Positions 27,057-36,747 of a DNA stretch of 64,000 nt are shown here, one piece after another. A program made the translations under genes and the position numbers. The notes under the pieces were generated by a model. It had not been told where the DNA came from and made no database searches. It saw only the letters and a list, made by a program, of their open reading frames with translations. The DNA is from Burkholderiales bacterium 8X (lineage in GTDB: Bacteria > Pseudomonadota > Gammaproteobacteria > Burkholderiales > Burkholderiaceae_C): NCBI GenBank assembly GCA_902506565.1, contig LR732703.1, forward strand, positions 932,030 through 996,029, read 5' to 3'. Positions within the stretch are counted from its first letter, which is position 1, and each line of letters starts with the position of its first letter.

Positions 27057-27545
27057 ATGCGAATCAAGAGTCAGGCTGACTTCTACTCGGGAGTCATGTT
27101 CACCGCGGTGGGAGGTGGCTTCGCCATCGGCGCCACCAACTACACGATCGGAGACGGCGCCCGAATGGGCCCGGGCTATTTCCCCTTGATGCTGGGCGTG
27201 CTGCTGGTGCTGCTGGGCGCAGCCATCATGTTCCAGGCGCTGGTGGTCGAAACCGCCGACGGCGGCAAGATCGGCAAGTGGGCCTGGAAGCCGCTCTTCT
27301 TCGTGATCGCGGCCAACCTCGCCTTCGGCGTCTTGCTCGGCGGCCTGCCCAGCATCGGCCTGCCCGCGATGGGAATGATCATCGCCATCTACGCCCTCAC
27401 GATCGTGGCGAGCCTGGCGGGCCACCACTTCAAGCTGCGCGACGTGCTGGTGCTCGCCACCATCCTCGCGGTCGGCAGCTACATCGCCTTCATCTGGGCG
27501 CTCAAGCTCCAGATCCAGGTCTGGCCCACCTTCATCTCGGGCTGA
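27057..27545 (+). CDS. tctB: TctB, small permease of a tripartite tricarboxylate transporter
   Basis: This 162-residue membrane protein has four hydrophobic segments, with MRIKSQADFYSG at the N-terminus and MGPGYFPLMLG before the second helix, both typical of TctB. It forms the small membrane subunit with TctA (11 bp downstream). No TctC receptor gene lies in the operon, so one of the separate Bug receptors in this window may serve it. Confidence 0.92.
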   Translation: MRIKSQADFYSGVMFTAVGGGFAIGATNYTIGDGARMGPGYFPLMLGVLLVLLGAAIMFQALVVETADGGKIGKWAWKPLFFVIAANLAFGVLLGGLPSIGLPAMGMIIAIYALTIVASLAGHHFKLRDVLVLATILAVGSYIAFIWALKLQIQVWPTFISG

Positions 27546-27555
27546 GGACACGCAC

Positions 27556-29067
27556 ATGGAACTCTTTCACAACCTGGCGACCGGCTTCGGCGTCGCCTTC
27601 ACCTTCACCAACCTGCTGTACTGCCTGGTCGGTTGCATCCTGGGCACGCTGATCGGCGTGCTGCCGGGCATCGGTCCGGTTGCGACGATCGCGATGCTGC
27701 TGCCCGCCACCTACGCATTGCCGCCGGTCTCGGCGCTGATCATGCTGGCCGGCATCTACTACGGCGCCCAGTACGGCGGCTCCACCACCGCCATCCTGGT
27801 CAACCTGCCCGGGGAATCGTCCTCGGTGGTGACCTGCATCGACGGCTACCAGATGGCAAGGCAGGGCCGCGCCGGCCCGGCTCTCGCGGCCGCGGGCCTC
27901 GGTTCGTTCTTCGCGGGCTGCGTCGGGACGTTGATCCTCGCGGCCTTCGCGCCGCCGCTCACCGAACTCGCCTTCAAGTTCGGCCCGGCCGAATACTTCT
28001 CGCTGATGGTGCTGGGCCTGATCGGCGCAGTGGTGCTGGCTTCCGGTTCGCTGCTCAAGGCGGTCGCGATGATCGTGCTCGGCCTGCTGCTCGGCATCGT
28101 CGGCACCGACGTCAACTCCGGCGTGGCGCGCTTCAGCTTCGACATCCCGGAACTCACCGACGGCATCGGCTTCGTGGTGATCGCCATGGGCGTGTTCGGC
28201 TACGGCGAAATCATCGGCAACCTGTCGCAGCCGGATGACGAGCGCGAAGTGTTCACCTCCAAGGTCAAGGGCCTGTGGCCGACCAAGGACGACTTCAAGA
28301 ACATGCTGCCGGCCGTGCTGCGCGGCACCGCGCTCGGTTCGGCGCTCGGCATCCTGCCGGGCGGCGGCGCGCTGCTGGCGGCCTTCGCGGCCTACGCGCT
28401 CGAGAAGAAGATCAAGATGAAGCCGGGCGAAGTACCCTTCGGTCGCGGCAACATCCGCGGCGTGGCATCGCCCGAGTCGGCCAACAACGCCGGTGCGCAG
28501 ACCTCGTTCATTCCGCTCCTGACGCTGGGCATTCCGCCGAACGCCGTGATGGCATTGATGGTGGGTGCCATGACCATCCACAACATCCAGCCGGGTCCGC
28601 AGGTGATGACCAGCAACCCCGAGCTGTTCTGGGGCCTGATCGCCTCGATGTGGATCGGCAACGCCATGCTGATCATCCTGAACCTGCCGCTGATCGGCAT
28701 GTGGATCAAGCTCCTGACCGTGCCCTACAAGTTCCTGTTCCCGGCGATCGTGCTGTTCTGCGCCATCGGCGTCTACTCGACCAACAACAACACCTTCGAT
28801 GTGTGGATGGTCGCGATCTTCGGCTTCGTGGGCTATCTCTTCCTGCAGCTCAAGACCGAACCGGCGCCGCTCCTGCTCGGCTTCATCCTCGGCCCGATGA
28901 TGGAAGAAAACCTGCGACGCGCGCTGCTGTTGTCGCGCGGCACCTGGAGCGTGTTCGTCACGCGTCCCTTGTCGGCAGGACTGCTGGTGGCTGCCGCCTT
29001 GCTGCTCGGCATCGTGCTGCTGCCGTCGATCAAGGCCAAGCGCGAAGAGGCCTTCGTCGAAGAGTGA
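27556..29067 (+). CDS. tctA: TctA, large permease of a tripartite tricarboxylate transporter
   Basis: This 503-residue membrane protein has about 11-12 hydrophobic helices and the conserved TctA stretches GVLPGIGPVATIAMLLP (about residues 35-51), YYGAQYGGSTTAILVNLPGE (about 72-91) and ALGILPGGGALLAAF (about 260-274). It is the main transport subunit for carboxylates, driven by ion gradients. It follows tctB closely and ends just before a strong terminator and the tctDE genes. Confidence 0.94.
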   Translation: MELFHNLATGFGVAFTFTNLLYCLVGCILGTLIGVLPGIGPVATIAMLLPATYALPPVSALIMLAGIYYGAQYGGSTTAILVNLPGESSSVVTCIDGYQMARQGRAGPALAAAGLGSFFAGCVGTLILAAFAPPLTELAFKFGPAEYFSLMVLGLIGAVVLASGSLLKAVAMIVLGLLLGIVGTDVNSGVARFSFDIPELTDGIGFVVIAMGVFGYGEIIGNLSQPDDEREVFTSKVKGLWPTKDDFKNMLPAVLRGTALGSALGILPGGGALLAAFAAYALEKKIKMKPGEVPFGRGNIRGVASPESANNAGAQTSFIPLLTLGIPPNAVMALMVGAMTIHNIQPGPQVMTSNPELFWGLIASMWIGNAMLIILNLPLIGMWIKLLTVPYKFLFPAIVLFCAIGVYSTNNNTFDVWMVAIFGFVGYLFLQLKTEPAPLLLGFILGPMMEENLRRALLLSRGTWSVFVTRPLSAGLLVAAALLLGIVLLPSIKAKREEAFVEE

Positions 29068-29101
29068 GGTGCGGCGGGCCGTACCCGGCCCCTCGCCCTG
29101 C

Positions 29102-29125
29102 AAGCCGCCTTCGGGGCGGCTTTTT
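29102..29125 (+). terminator. Rho-independent terminator after tctBA
   Basis: The stem AAGCCGCC (29102-29109) pairs with GGCGGCTT (29115-29122) around a 5-nt loop and is followed by a T tract. It sits 35 bp after tctA and separates it from the regulator genes. Confidence 0.9.
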
Positions 29126-29185
29126 GCTGGGCGCGGACAATGCGGCCCTGCGAGTTCCAACCTTTCGAATGCTCCTGGAATGCCG

Positions 29186-29875
29186 ATGCGAATCCTGCTT
29201 GTCGAAGACGACCCCGTGCTGCGCGACGTGATGCTGCGGAGCCTGCGCGACGCGGGCAACCGGGTCGATACCGCAATCAATGTCGAGGATGCCGATCACC
29301 TCTGGCGGGTGCAGCCCTTCGATGCCGTGCTGCTCGACCTCAACCTGCCGGCCACCGCCAGCCCGACCAGCGGCCTCGCGAGCGGCCTCGCGGTGCTGCG
29401 CCAGGCCCGTGCCCGCGGCGACCGCACCCCCGTGCTGGTGCTCACCGCCCGCAACCGCACCGACGAGCGGATCGCCGGCCTCGATGCCGGCGCCGACGAC
29501 TACCTCGGCAAGCCCTTCGACCTGGCCGAGGTCGAGGCGCGGCTTCGCGCGCTGGTGCGCCGGGCCCAGGGCACCGAGGACGTCGCCGCCATCGCGCAAC
29601 TCAAGCTCGATCGCAAGGCGCGCCGCTTCTTCGTCGGCAGCTCGGCACTCGACCTGCCCGCGCGCGAGTTCGAGGTGCTGTGGGAGCTGATGAGCCCGCC
29701 CGGGCGCACGGTCAGCAAGCGGGAGCTTTCCAACAAGCTGTCGACCTTCGACGAATCGCTCGGCGACAACGCGCTCGAGGCCTTCATCTCGCGGCTGCGC
29801 AGGAAGCTGGCCACGAGCGGCGCCGGCATCCGCACCTTGCGAGGCATCGGCTACCTGCTGGAAGCCACCGAGTGA
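29186..29875 (+). CDS. tctD: TctD-like OmpR-family response regulator
   Basis: This 229-residue regulator has a receiver domain (MRILLVEDDP; phospho-acceptor Asp51 in AVLLDLNLPA; conserved KPF) and a C-terminal OmpR-type winged helix (FISRLRRKL, then RGIGYLLE). A short insertion (ATASPTSGLASG) follows the phosphorylation site. It overlaps the kinase gene as GTGA. Next to tctBA it should activate transporter synthesis in response to the carboxylate, as in Salmonella TctDE. Confidence 0.9.
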   Translation: MRILLVEDDPVLRDVMLRSLRDAGNRVDTAINVEDADHLWRVQPFDAVLLDLNLPATASPTSGLASGLAVLRQARARGDRTPVLVLTARNRTDERIAGLDAGADDYLGKPFDLAEVEARLRALVRRAQGTEDVAAIAQLKLDRKARRFFVGSSALDLPAREFEVLWELMSPPGRTVSKRELSNKLSTFDESLGDNALEAFISRLRRKLATSGAGIRTLRGIGYLLEATE

Positions 29876-31239
29876 CGGACGCCGCGGCGGACCTCCGGCC
29901 GCAAGCCCCGACCCTTACCGGGCGGGTGCTGCGCAACGTGCTGCTGCCGCTGGCGATGACCTGGCTGGTCGGCACGGTGGTGGCGGTGGGCGTGGCCAAT
30001 TATTTCGCGGAGCAGGCCTTCGACCGCGCGATGCTGGACGATGCCTATTCGGTCTCGGCCAATGTCGAGGCCAGCGAACGCGGCGTCGAACTGGTGCTGT
30101 CGGCGCGCGAAGTGACCAGCGTGCTCTTCGACCAATCCGAATCGGTGTATTTCGCGGTGCTGCGGCCCGATGGCGCCCTGATCGGGGGCCAGCCCGGGCT
30201 GGATGCGCCGCAGCCGGAAGACGGCTCGACCCATCGCTTCTCGGACATCGTCTTCGAAGGTCGGTCGCTCCGCGCGGTGACCTTGACGCATGCCGGATCG
30301 AACCCGTTCCGCGTGCTGATCGCCCAGACCACCCGGGCCCGCAATGCCTTGATCGAGCGGCTGCTGCTCTATTCGATCGCGCCGCAGATCGCCTTGCTTG
30401 CGTTGCTGGCAGCCTGGCTCTGGCTCGGCATTCGCCGCGACCTGCGGCCGTTGCAGGACATGCAGGCGGCGCTCGACCGGCGCGACGTGAGCGCGCTCGA
30501 GCCGCTGGCCGTCACGCGGACTTCGCGCGAACTCGAGACCTTGACTCAAGCGGTCAACGCGCTGCTCGATCGGCTCGCACAAAGCGTCAGCGCCCAACGC
30601 GAGTTCGCGGGCAACGTGGCCCACGAGCTGCGCACCCCGCTTGCCGGCATCCGGGCGTTGGCCGAATACGGACTCGCGCAGCGCGAGCCGCAGGCCTGGC
30701 GCGAACAACTGGAACGCATCGCCGCCAGCGAATCGCGCGCGAGCCACCTGGTCGACCAGTTGCTCGGCCTGGCGCTCGCGGACGAGACCGGTTTCAAGCG
30801 GGAGCAGCTCCGGCTCGACGAGTTCGTGCAGAAGGCGGTGCTGCGGCACCTGCCCGCGGCCGATGCCAAGGGGGTCGACCTGGGCGCGAGCGGGCTCGAC
30901 GACGCGATCACGATCGAAGCGAATTCGACGCTGCTCGAAGGCATCGTCGACAACCTGATCGACAACGCGCTGCGCTACGGCGGGCGGATGATCACGATCG
31001 AATCGAGCGGGCGGACGCTCTCGGTGGTGGACGACGGCCCGGGCATTCCGGCCGAGGTGCGCGACAGCCTCACCGAGCGCTGGTCGCAGGGCCCCGCCGG
31101 CCGCACGATGGGCCGCGGCGCAGGGCTCGGCCTGGCCATCGTCGCGCGCTACGCCAGGCTGCTGGATGCGGATCTCCGCTTCGGCGCGGCCTCGCCGGAA
31201 GGCGGCCTTCGGGTCAGCATCAGTTTCAAGGACGCCTGA
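29872..31239 (+). CDS. tctE: TctE-like sensor histidine kinase
   Basis: This 455-residue inner-membrane kinase starts at a GTG overlapping the tctD stop. It has two membrane helices (about residues 20-42 and 155-180) bracketing a periplasmic sensor domain of about 110 residues. A HAMP-like linker, the H-box NVAHELRTPLAG, the N-box DNLIDNALRYGG, and the G-boxes VVDDGPGIP and GRGAGLGLAIV follow. It senses an external carboxylate and phosphorylates TctD. Confidence 0.92.
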   Translation: MTDAAADLRPQAPTLTGRVLRNVLLPLAMTWLVGTVVAVGVANYFAEQAFDRAMLDDAYSVSANVEASERGVELVLSAREVTSVLFDQSESVYFAVLRPDGALIGGQPGLDAPQPEDGSTHRFSDIVFEGRSLRAVTLTHAGSNPFRVLIAQTTRARNALIERLLLYSIAPQIALLALLAAWLWLGIRRDLRPLQDMQAALDRRDVSALEPLAVTRTSRELETLTQAVNALLDRLAQSVSAQREFAGNVAHELRTPLAGIRALAEYGLAQREPQAWREQLERIAASESRASHLVDQLLGLALADETGFKREQLRLDEFVQKAVLRHLPAADAKGVDLGASGLDDAITIEANSTLLEGIVDNLIDNALRYGGRMITIESSGRTLSVVDDGPGIPAEVRDSLTERWSQGPAGRTMGRGAGLGLAIVARYARLLDADLRFGAASPEGGLRVSISFKDA

Positions 31240-31263
31240 CTCGGCCGTGGCAAGATTCATCGC

Positions 31264-31890
31264 ATGTCTTTCCTCACCTTCATCGCCTTCCTCGCCGCCG
31301 CCCTCGTCCTGGCCGTGACGCCGGGTCCGGGTATCGCCTACGTGGTGGCGCGCACCATCTCCAACGGCCGACGGGAGGGCCTGGCCTCCTGCATCGGCAC
31401 CGCGATCGGCGGCATGGCGCACGTGCTGGCCGCGGCGCTCGGGCTGTCGGTGCTGGTCGCGCAGTCGGCCTTCGCGTTCAGCCTCGTCAAGTACCTGGGC
31501 GCGATCTACCTGGTCTACCTCGGCATCCGCATCCTGCTGCGCAGCGAGCAGGCACCGTCGATCGAAGCGACGGCGCCGAAGGGCGAGCGGCGGGCCTTGC
31601 TCGACGGCATCGCGGTCGAACTGCTGAACGTGAAGACCGCCCTCTTCTTCCTCGCGTTCCTGCCGCAGTTCGTCTCGCGTGCCGAGCCCTTCGTGCCGCA
31701 GATCATGCTGCTCGGCAGCATCTGCGTGTTGCTCAATACCCTGGTGGACATCGGCGCGGTGCTGGCGGCGCATCGGCTGCTTCGATCGGGTGTCGCTCGC
31801 GCGGCACGGGCGCGGCTCATGAACCGCGTGTCCGGCGCCACGATGGTGGGCCTGGGCGTGCTGCTCGGCTTCGCGCGGCGCGAAGCCTAG
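31264..31890 (+). CDS. LysE/RhtB-family amino-acid exporter
   Basis: This 208-residue inner-membrane protein has about six helices. The family signatures TPGPGIAYVVARTISNGRR (about residues 19-37) and KYLGAIYLVYLGIRIL (about 74-89) are visible, and NVKTALFFLAFLPQFV follows mid-protein. RhtB relatives export homoserine, threonine or other amino acids. It follows tctE by 24 bp, but is probably functionally separate. An imperfect hairpin lies just downstream. Confidence 0.92.
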   Translation: MSFLTFIAFLAAALVLAVTPGPGIAYVVARTISNGRREGLASCIGTAIGGMAHVLAAALGLSVLVAQSAFAFSLVKYLGAIYLVYLGIRILLRSEQAPSIEATAPKGERRALLDGIAVELLNVKTALFFLAFLPQFVSRAEPFVPQIMLLGSICVLLNTLVDIGAVLAAHRLLRSGVARAARARLMNRVSGATMVGLGVLLGFARREA

Positions 31891-31907
31891 CCCTCGCCGA
31901 CGCCATC

Positions 31908-31934
31908 CGCGTTATCCGGAAACCCGGATACGCG
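31908..31934. terminator. Hairpin after the LysE-type gene, terminator-like
   Basis: CGCGTTATCCGG (31908-31919) pairs with CCGGATACGCG (31924-31934) apart from one bulged T. No T tract follows on either strand, so it is either a weak terminator or an mRNA-stabilising or attenuating hairpin ahead of the hydrolase gene at 31986. Confidence 0.55.
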
Positions 31935-31985
31935 TATGGCAGCCTCGCCATTGCCTGGCGCAGGAAGGCTCGGAATGATGGCGTC

Positions 31986-32702
31986 ATGCCTGATTCCTTG
32001 CCGTACCCGATCGTCGAACGCAGCTTCTCCTCGGACGCCGGCGGCCGCAAGGTGCCGTTGGCTGCATGGTTCCCGGTCTGCGAAGGTCCTCGTCCGCTGG
32101 TCCTGGTCGGACATGGCGGCTCCGGCGACAAGCGCTCCGATGCGGTGACCGACATGATCGGTCCGCTGGTCGGCCGACATGGCTTCGTGGTCGCCGCCAT
32201 CGACGGCCCGGTGCACGGCGAACGCCGGACCCAGCCCGCCGCGCCGCTCGAGGTGCGGGACGAGTTCCGCCGCCTCTGGGAAGCCGGTGGCAGTGTCGAG
32301 CCGATGGTCGCCGACTGGCAGGCCGCCTTCGATACCTTGAGCGAGCTTCCGGCGATCGACCGTTCGGCGGTCGGCTACTACGGCCTCTCGATGGGCACCG
32401 CCTATGGCCTGCCCTTCTTGGCACAGGCGGGCTTCATCCGCGCCGCGGTGATCGGCATGTGGGGCACTTCTCGCGTGCACAGCGCGCGCCTGGTGGACGA
32501 TGCGCGGCGCGTGCAATGCCCGACGCTCTTCTCGCTGCAATGGAACGACGAGATCTTCACGCGCGAAGGCCAGTTCGAGGTGTTCGACGCGCTGGCCGCG
32601 GCCGACAAGCACATGACCATCTATCCGGGCGGGCACGTGAACCCGCAGGGCGGGCGACTGGCCGAGATCGTGGCGTTTCTTGCGCGGCAGCTTTCAGCTT
32701 GA
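31986..32702 (+). CDS. Alpha/beta hydrolase, dienelactone-hydrolase-like
   Basis: This 238-residue hydrolase has the nucleophile elbow YYGLSMGT (Ser near residue 136) and a C-terminal PGGHVNP histidine candidate. The early segment LVLVGHGGSGDKRS matches the oxyanion-hole HG motif. There is no signal peptide, so it is cytoplasmic. The natural substrate is unknown; esters or lactones are typical. Its 3' end overlaps the convergent LysR gene by 9 bp. Confidence 0.85.
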   Translation: MPDSLPYPIVERSFSSDAGGRKVPLAAWFPVCEGPRPLVLVGHGGSGDKRSDAVTDMIGPLVGRHGFVVAAIDGPVHGERRTQPAAPLEVRDEFRRLWEAGGSVEPMVADWQAAFDTLSELPAIDRSAVGYYGLSMGTAYGLPFLAQAGFIRAAVIGMWGTSRVHSARLVDDARRVQCPTLFSLQWNDEIFTREGQFEVFDALAAADKHMTIYPGGHVNPQGGRLAEIVAFLARQLSA

Positions 32703-33674
32703 GGGCGCCGAATGAACCGCCGACCGTGCCGACTTCGCCGACAGCATGGCCGTCGCTTCGCCATGGAACAGGCCGCGAATCACCTGGCGCAGCCAGACAT
32801 GGGCCGAGCTCGCATGCGTTCGCTCGTGCCAGAACAGCGAGACACGCGCCACGCCGAGCGGGAACGGCGGCACCAGCACCTGCAGCGCATCGGCCTTGGC
32901 CGCATGCTCGGCGACCGCCTGGGTCAGTGTCGCGATATGACCCGATGCAGCGACGATGGATGCCGAAGCCAGCGCCGACGGCACGGTCACCGCGATGCGA
33001 CGGGTGCGGCCCTGCGCGGCGAACAGTTGCTCGACGTGTTGCTCGATGCTCGACTCGCCATGCAGCGGCTTGTAGCGAACATGGCGCTCCTGCAGGAACT
33101 GCTCGCCCGTCAGCGTGCCGCGGATGCGTGGATGCGCAGCCGCGGCCACCACCCGCAGCTCCTGCTCGTACAGCATGGCGGTGTAGAGCGCCTCAGGTGG
33201 ATTCGGCAGGAAGCCGGCGACCAGGTCGGCCCGACCTTCCTCGAGCTGCTCGCGAAACCGTGCCGGCTCGGACGGACTCAAGACCAGGCGAACGTTCGGC
33301 GCGACCTGCTCGAGCAGCCGGGTCAGCCGCGGCAACAGCAGGAAGCCGACCGATTCGGTCGCGCTGATGCGGAACACGGTTTCGGCGGTCGCCGGATCGA
33401 AGGCCCGGGTCAGCGAGAAGGCTTCTTCCATCGTGTCGAGGGCAGCCCGCGCGCTGGCCGCGATGCGCAGTGCGTTCGGCGTCGGCGCCATGCCTTTCGC
33501 GGTCCGCACCAGCAACGGGTCCTGGAACACCTCGCGCAGCTGCGCGAGCATGGTGCTCATCGCCGGCTGGCTGATGCCGAGCTGGTCGGCGGCACGCGAG
33601 ACATGCGACTGCTCGACCAGCACGCAGAGGCACCTCAATGCATGGAGGTCCAGCTTTCGCATCGCGTTTTCCAT
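32694..33674 (-). CDS. LysR-family transcriptional regulator
   Basis: This 326-residue regulator has an N-terminal HTH (residues about 8-65: LRCLCVLVEQSHVSRAADQL, then GISQPAMSTMLAQLREVFQD) and an effector-binding domain. The ATG at 33674 (MENAMRK) is preferred over a TTG just upstream. It is divergent from the cupin-Bug operon and likely regulates it. The conserved DPLLVRT segment places it among NodD/aromatic-acid-type LysR proteins. Confidence 0.9.
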   Translation of the reverse strand: MENAMRKLDLHALRCLCVLVEQSHVSRAADQLGISQPAMSTMLAQLREVFQDPLLVRTAKGMAPTPNALRIAASARAALDTMEEAFSLTRAFDPATAETVFRISATESVGFLLLPRLTRLLEQVAPNVRLVLSPSEPARFREQLEEGRADLVAGFLPNPPEALYTAMLYEQELRVVAAAAHPRIRGTLTGEQFLQERHVRYKPLHGESSIEQHVEQLFAAQGRTRRIAVTVPSALASASIVAASGHIATLTQAVAEHAAKADALQVLVPPFPLGVARVSLFWHERTHASSAHVWLRQVIRGLFHGEATAMLSAKSARSAVHSAPSS

Positions 33675-33733
33675 AGGCAACTCGCCGCTTCGCTCCTGGT
33701 TTCTTCTTCGTTCGATCTTAGCAACGCACCTTC

Positions 33734-34693
33734 ATGATGACCCCTAACTCCACCACCCTTGACGACGCTCCGACCATGAGCAGCCCGAACCCGAACAACC
33801 CGCCGCTGCCGGTGCCGGACTTCCTGCCCGAAGGCGCCTTCGCCCGCTATGCCACGCTCGACTGGGACCGAGCCGCCTACTCGGACGTGAGCGAGAAAGG
33901 CCGCCAGCGCAAGATCATCCGCATGATCAGCCGAGCGCCCAATGCACCGGTCCGGGTGCGGCACAACTTCCAGATCGGCTCGATCGACTCGTCGAGCGGC
34001 AACGGGCCCACGCTGCATGCCCACGACTATCCGGAGATCTTCATCCCGATCCGGGCCGGCTACTTCGTCGACTTCGGCGACAAGGGCCGGCACCGGGCGC
34101 GGCTCGATACCTACGACGCCTTCTCGCTGCCGCTCAACGTACTGCGCAAGTTCGAAGCCACCGAGGATGCGCCTCGCGAAAGCCAGATGCTCTCGATCTT
34201 CGACACCACGCTCGAAGACGCACGCAAGGGCATCAAGGTGACACCCGAGATCGCCGCTGCGGATGCAGCCGCCGGCCTGCCGCTGGACTTCGAGGTCTCG
34301 ACCGACCTGGTCGACAGTTCGCCGGAGGAAGTCGAAGGCAAGCACATCGCCCGCTTCGCGCAGCTGCGGGTCGAGGAGTCGGAGGGCCTGCTGATCCGGC
34401 GGTTGATCGCGAGCGGCGACGACCGGGCTGCGCTGCGCACCTCGCACCGCATCCAGGTCGACTTCCTGGAGGTGCCGGCCGGGATGCAATCGCGCACGAT
34501 GGCCGGAAGCGAATGCCGCGAGGTGTTCGTCGCGCTGGAGGGCCGGCCGGTCGTGGTCTGGAACGACCGGCCGGTCGAGATGGAACGCCTGGACGTGTTC
34601 TCGGTCGGCCCCACCGAAAGCCGGTCGATCAAGGCTGCGGGCGACGATCGCGCCCTCCTCATCCGGGTTCGCGACCTGACCAATACCGCTTGA
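33734..34693 (+). CDS. Double-cupin-type protein with one intact metal site
   Basis: This 319-residue protein has a first cupin domain with the metal motif LHAHDYPEIFIPI (His-x-His-x3-Glu) near residues 93-105. A second cupin-like half (residues about 210-300, REVFVALEGRPVVVW) lacks an obvious metal set. It may be a dioxygenase-like or isomerase-like enzyme, or a sensor. It is divergent from a LysR gene and followed 51 bp later by a Bug receptor, so the three probably form one carboxylate-use locus. The reaction is unknown. Confidence 0.75.
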   Translation: MMTPNSTTLDDAPTMSSPNPNNPPLPVPDFLPEGAFARYATLDWDRAAYSDVSEKGRQRKIIRMISRAPNAPVRVRHNFQIGSIDSSSGNGPTLHAHDYPEIFIPIRAGYFVDFGDKGRHRARLDTYDAFSLPLNVLRKFEATEDAPRESQMLSIFDTTLEDARKGIKVTPEIAAADAAAGLPLDFEVSTDLVDSSPEEVEGKHIARFAQLRVEESEGLLIRRLIASGDDRAALRTSHRIQVDFLEVPAGMQSRTMAGSECREVFVALEGRPVVVWNDRPVEMERLDVFSVGPTESRSIKAAGDDRALLIRVRDLTNTA

Positions 34694-34744
34694 TACCACC
34701 TGACCCCTGCATCCGCCCTCATCAACTACAACGGAGACGACGAC

Positions 34745-35722
34745 ATGAAACCCAACAAGACCTTGCGATGGCTCGCGGCAGCAAGCCTCGCAGCCCTGGT
34801 CGGCAGCGCGCCCGCAATGGCGCAGGACTATCCGAACAAGCCGGTCAAGATCGTCGTCGGCTTCGCGCCGGGCGGTGCCAACGACATCATCGCGCGGCTG
34901 ATCGCGCAGGAACTCGGCACCGCCTGGGGCAGCGCAGTGGTGGTCGAGAACAAGCCCGGCGCGAACGGCGCGATCGCCTTCCAGTACGTCGCGAAGTCGG
35001 CTCCCGACGGCTACACCCTCGCGCTCGGCACCGCCGGCCCGACCACCATGAACCAGGCACTGCAGAAGCTGCCATTCGATGCGATCAAGGACTTCACGCC
35101 GATCGTCAACCTGGTCGATGCGCCGCACGCGCTGGCGGTCAACGCCAAGCTGCCGGTAAACAACATGAAGGAGTTCGTGGCCTATGCCAAGAAGGCCAAC
35201 CCGACGCTCAGCTACTCGTCGCCCGGCATCGGCAACAGCGGCCACTTCGCGATGGAACTCCTCAAGCAGCAGACCGGCATGGACATCACGCACGTGGCCT
35301 ACAAGGGCGCGGCCCCTGCCCTCAACGACCTGATCGCCGGCCACGTGCAGGCCTACTTCACCTCGGCTGCTGCGCTGCTGCCGCACATCAACACCGGCAC
35401 CATCAAGGTCCTGGCGATCACCTCCGACAAGCGGCTGCCGCAATTGCCGAACGTGCCGACCATGGCCGAGGCAGGCTTTGCGGACTTCGAGTTCCCGGTG
35501 TACGGCGGCCTGCTCGGCCCGGCCGGCATGCCGGCCGAGGTGGTGCAGAAGATCAACCGGGATTCGAACAAGGCGCTCCAATCGCCGGTCTTCCTGAAGA
35601 CGCTGGAGCAGAACGCGATGGTGCCGCTCGGCGGCACGCCCAAGGACTTCGCCAAGTTCCTGGGCGACGACCTGCAGCGCTGGACCAAGGTGGTGAAGGC
35701 CGGCAACATCAAGCCCGAGTAG
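34745..35722 (+). CDS. Bug/TctC-type periplasmic receptor (TTT family)
   Basis: This 325-residue receptor has a signal peptide ending at APAMAQ, then DYPNKPVKIVVGFAPGGAND, VVVENKPGANGAIA and APDGYTLALG, all Bug hallmarks. A GGAGACGACGAC stretch precedes the ATG. It lies downstream of the cupin gene in the same direction and converges on another Bug receptor, 9 bp away. It has no adjacent TctAB. Confidence 0.94.
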   Translation: MKPNKTLRWLAAASLAALVGSAPAMAQDYPNKPVKIVVGFAPGGANDIIARLIAQELGTAWGSAVVVENKPGANGAIAFQYVAKSAPDGYTLALGTAGPTTMNQALQKLPFDAIKDFTPIVNLVDAPHALAVNAKLPVNNMKEFVAYAKKANPTLSYSSPGIGNSGHFAMELLKQQTGMDITHVAYKGAAPALNDLIAGHVQAYFTSAAALLPHINTGTIKVLAITSDKRLPQLPNVPTMAEAGFADFEFPVYGGLLGPAGMPAEVVQKINRDSNKALQSPVFLKTLEQNAMVPLGGTPKDFAKFLGDDLQRWTKVVKAGNIKPE

Positions 35723-35731
35723 CGAGCGGGC

Positions 35732-36718
35732 CTACTGCGCTTCGATGCCGAACTCCTTCATCCGTCGGGTGATGACGTCGAAGTCGCGCTTGTAGCCGGT
35801 GTTGAACTGCTCCGGCGTGGTGTTGAGCGTCTCGAGCCCGCGCTCGGCCATGCGAGCCTGCACCTCCGGCAGCGCCGCGGCCGCGCGCAAGGCGGCGGTC
35901 AGCCGCTCGATCGCTTGCGGCGGGGTCTTCGCCGGTGCGACGAAGGCGATCCAGACCGCGGCCTCGAAGAGCGGATCCTCGAAGCCGAGCTCGCGCATCG
36001 TCGGCACTTCCGGCAGCACCGGCGAACGCTCGCGGCCCATGATCGCGAGCGGCACGATCTTGCCCGCCTGAACGTGCTGCCGGGCCAGGCCGGCCGAGGT
36101 CAGCCCGACGCTCACGGTGTTGCTCAAGAGGTCTGCCATCACCGGCGCCTCGCCGCGCTGCGGCACGTGCACCATGCCGGCATCGAGCTTGCGGTTGAGC
36201 GCTTCGCCCGCGAGATGCCCGAGCCCGCCCGGGCCCCAGGTGCCATAGCTCAGTTGCTGGTTCGGCCGCGCCGCCAGCTTCTTGAACTCGTCCATGTTCT
36301 TCACGCCCAGCTGCAGATTTGCGGACAGGATGGCGGGGCTGCGCACCACCTGGGTCACGAACACGAAATCGCGCTGCGGGTCGTAGGGCAGCGTCTTGTA
36401 GAGCGCGACGTTGTTGATCAGCGAATCGCCGAGCGTGACCGCGATGGTGTAGCCGTCGGGTGCGGCACGCGCCACCTCGCCGAGGCCGACGGCACCGTTC
36501 GCGCCGGCTCGGTTGTCGATCACGAAAGCTTGCCCGAGCGACTTCGATGCATGCTCGCCGATCAGTCGCCCGACGAAGTCGCTGGCGCCGCCGGCTTGCG
36601 CGGTCACGACCACCCGGATCGGCTTGGTGGGATAGGCGCCCTGCGCCGAGGCGGCGGGCGGCAAGGCGGCCATGAGGCAGGGCAGGACGAGGCCGAAGCC
36701 GAAGATGAAGCGGCGCAT
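35732..36718 (-). CDS. Bug/TctC-type periplasmic receptor (TTT family)
   Basis: This 328-residue receptor has a signal peptide (ending around ASAQ), then GAYPTKPIRVVVTAQAGGASD, FVIDNRAGANGAVG and APDGYTIAVTLG. It is encoded 29 bp after the Rieske oxygenase gene on the same strand, so it probably captures the substrate of that oxygenase. It is not a close copy of the convergent Bug receptor beside it. Confidence 0.94.
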   Translation of the reverse strand: MRRFIFGFGLVLPCLMAALPPAASAQGAYPTKPIRVVVTAQAGGASDFVGRLIGEHASKSLGQAFVIDNRAGANGAVGLGEVARAAPDGYTIAVTLGDSLINNVALYKTLPYDPQRDFVFVTQVVRSPAILSANLQLGVKNMDEFKKLAARPNQQLSYGTWGPGGLGHLAGEALNRKLDAGMVHVPQRGEAPVMADLLSNTVSVGLTSAGLARQHVQAGKIVPLAIMGRERSPVLPEVPTMRELGFEDPLFEAAVWIAFVAPAKTPPQAIERLTAALRAAAALPEVQARMAERGLETLNTTPEQFNTGYKRDFDVITRRMKEFGIEAQ

Positions 36719-36747
36719 GAGAAAGGTCTCCTTCGTGGTGGTTGTCG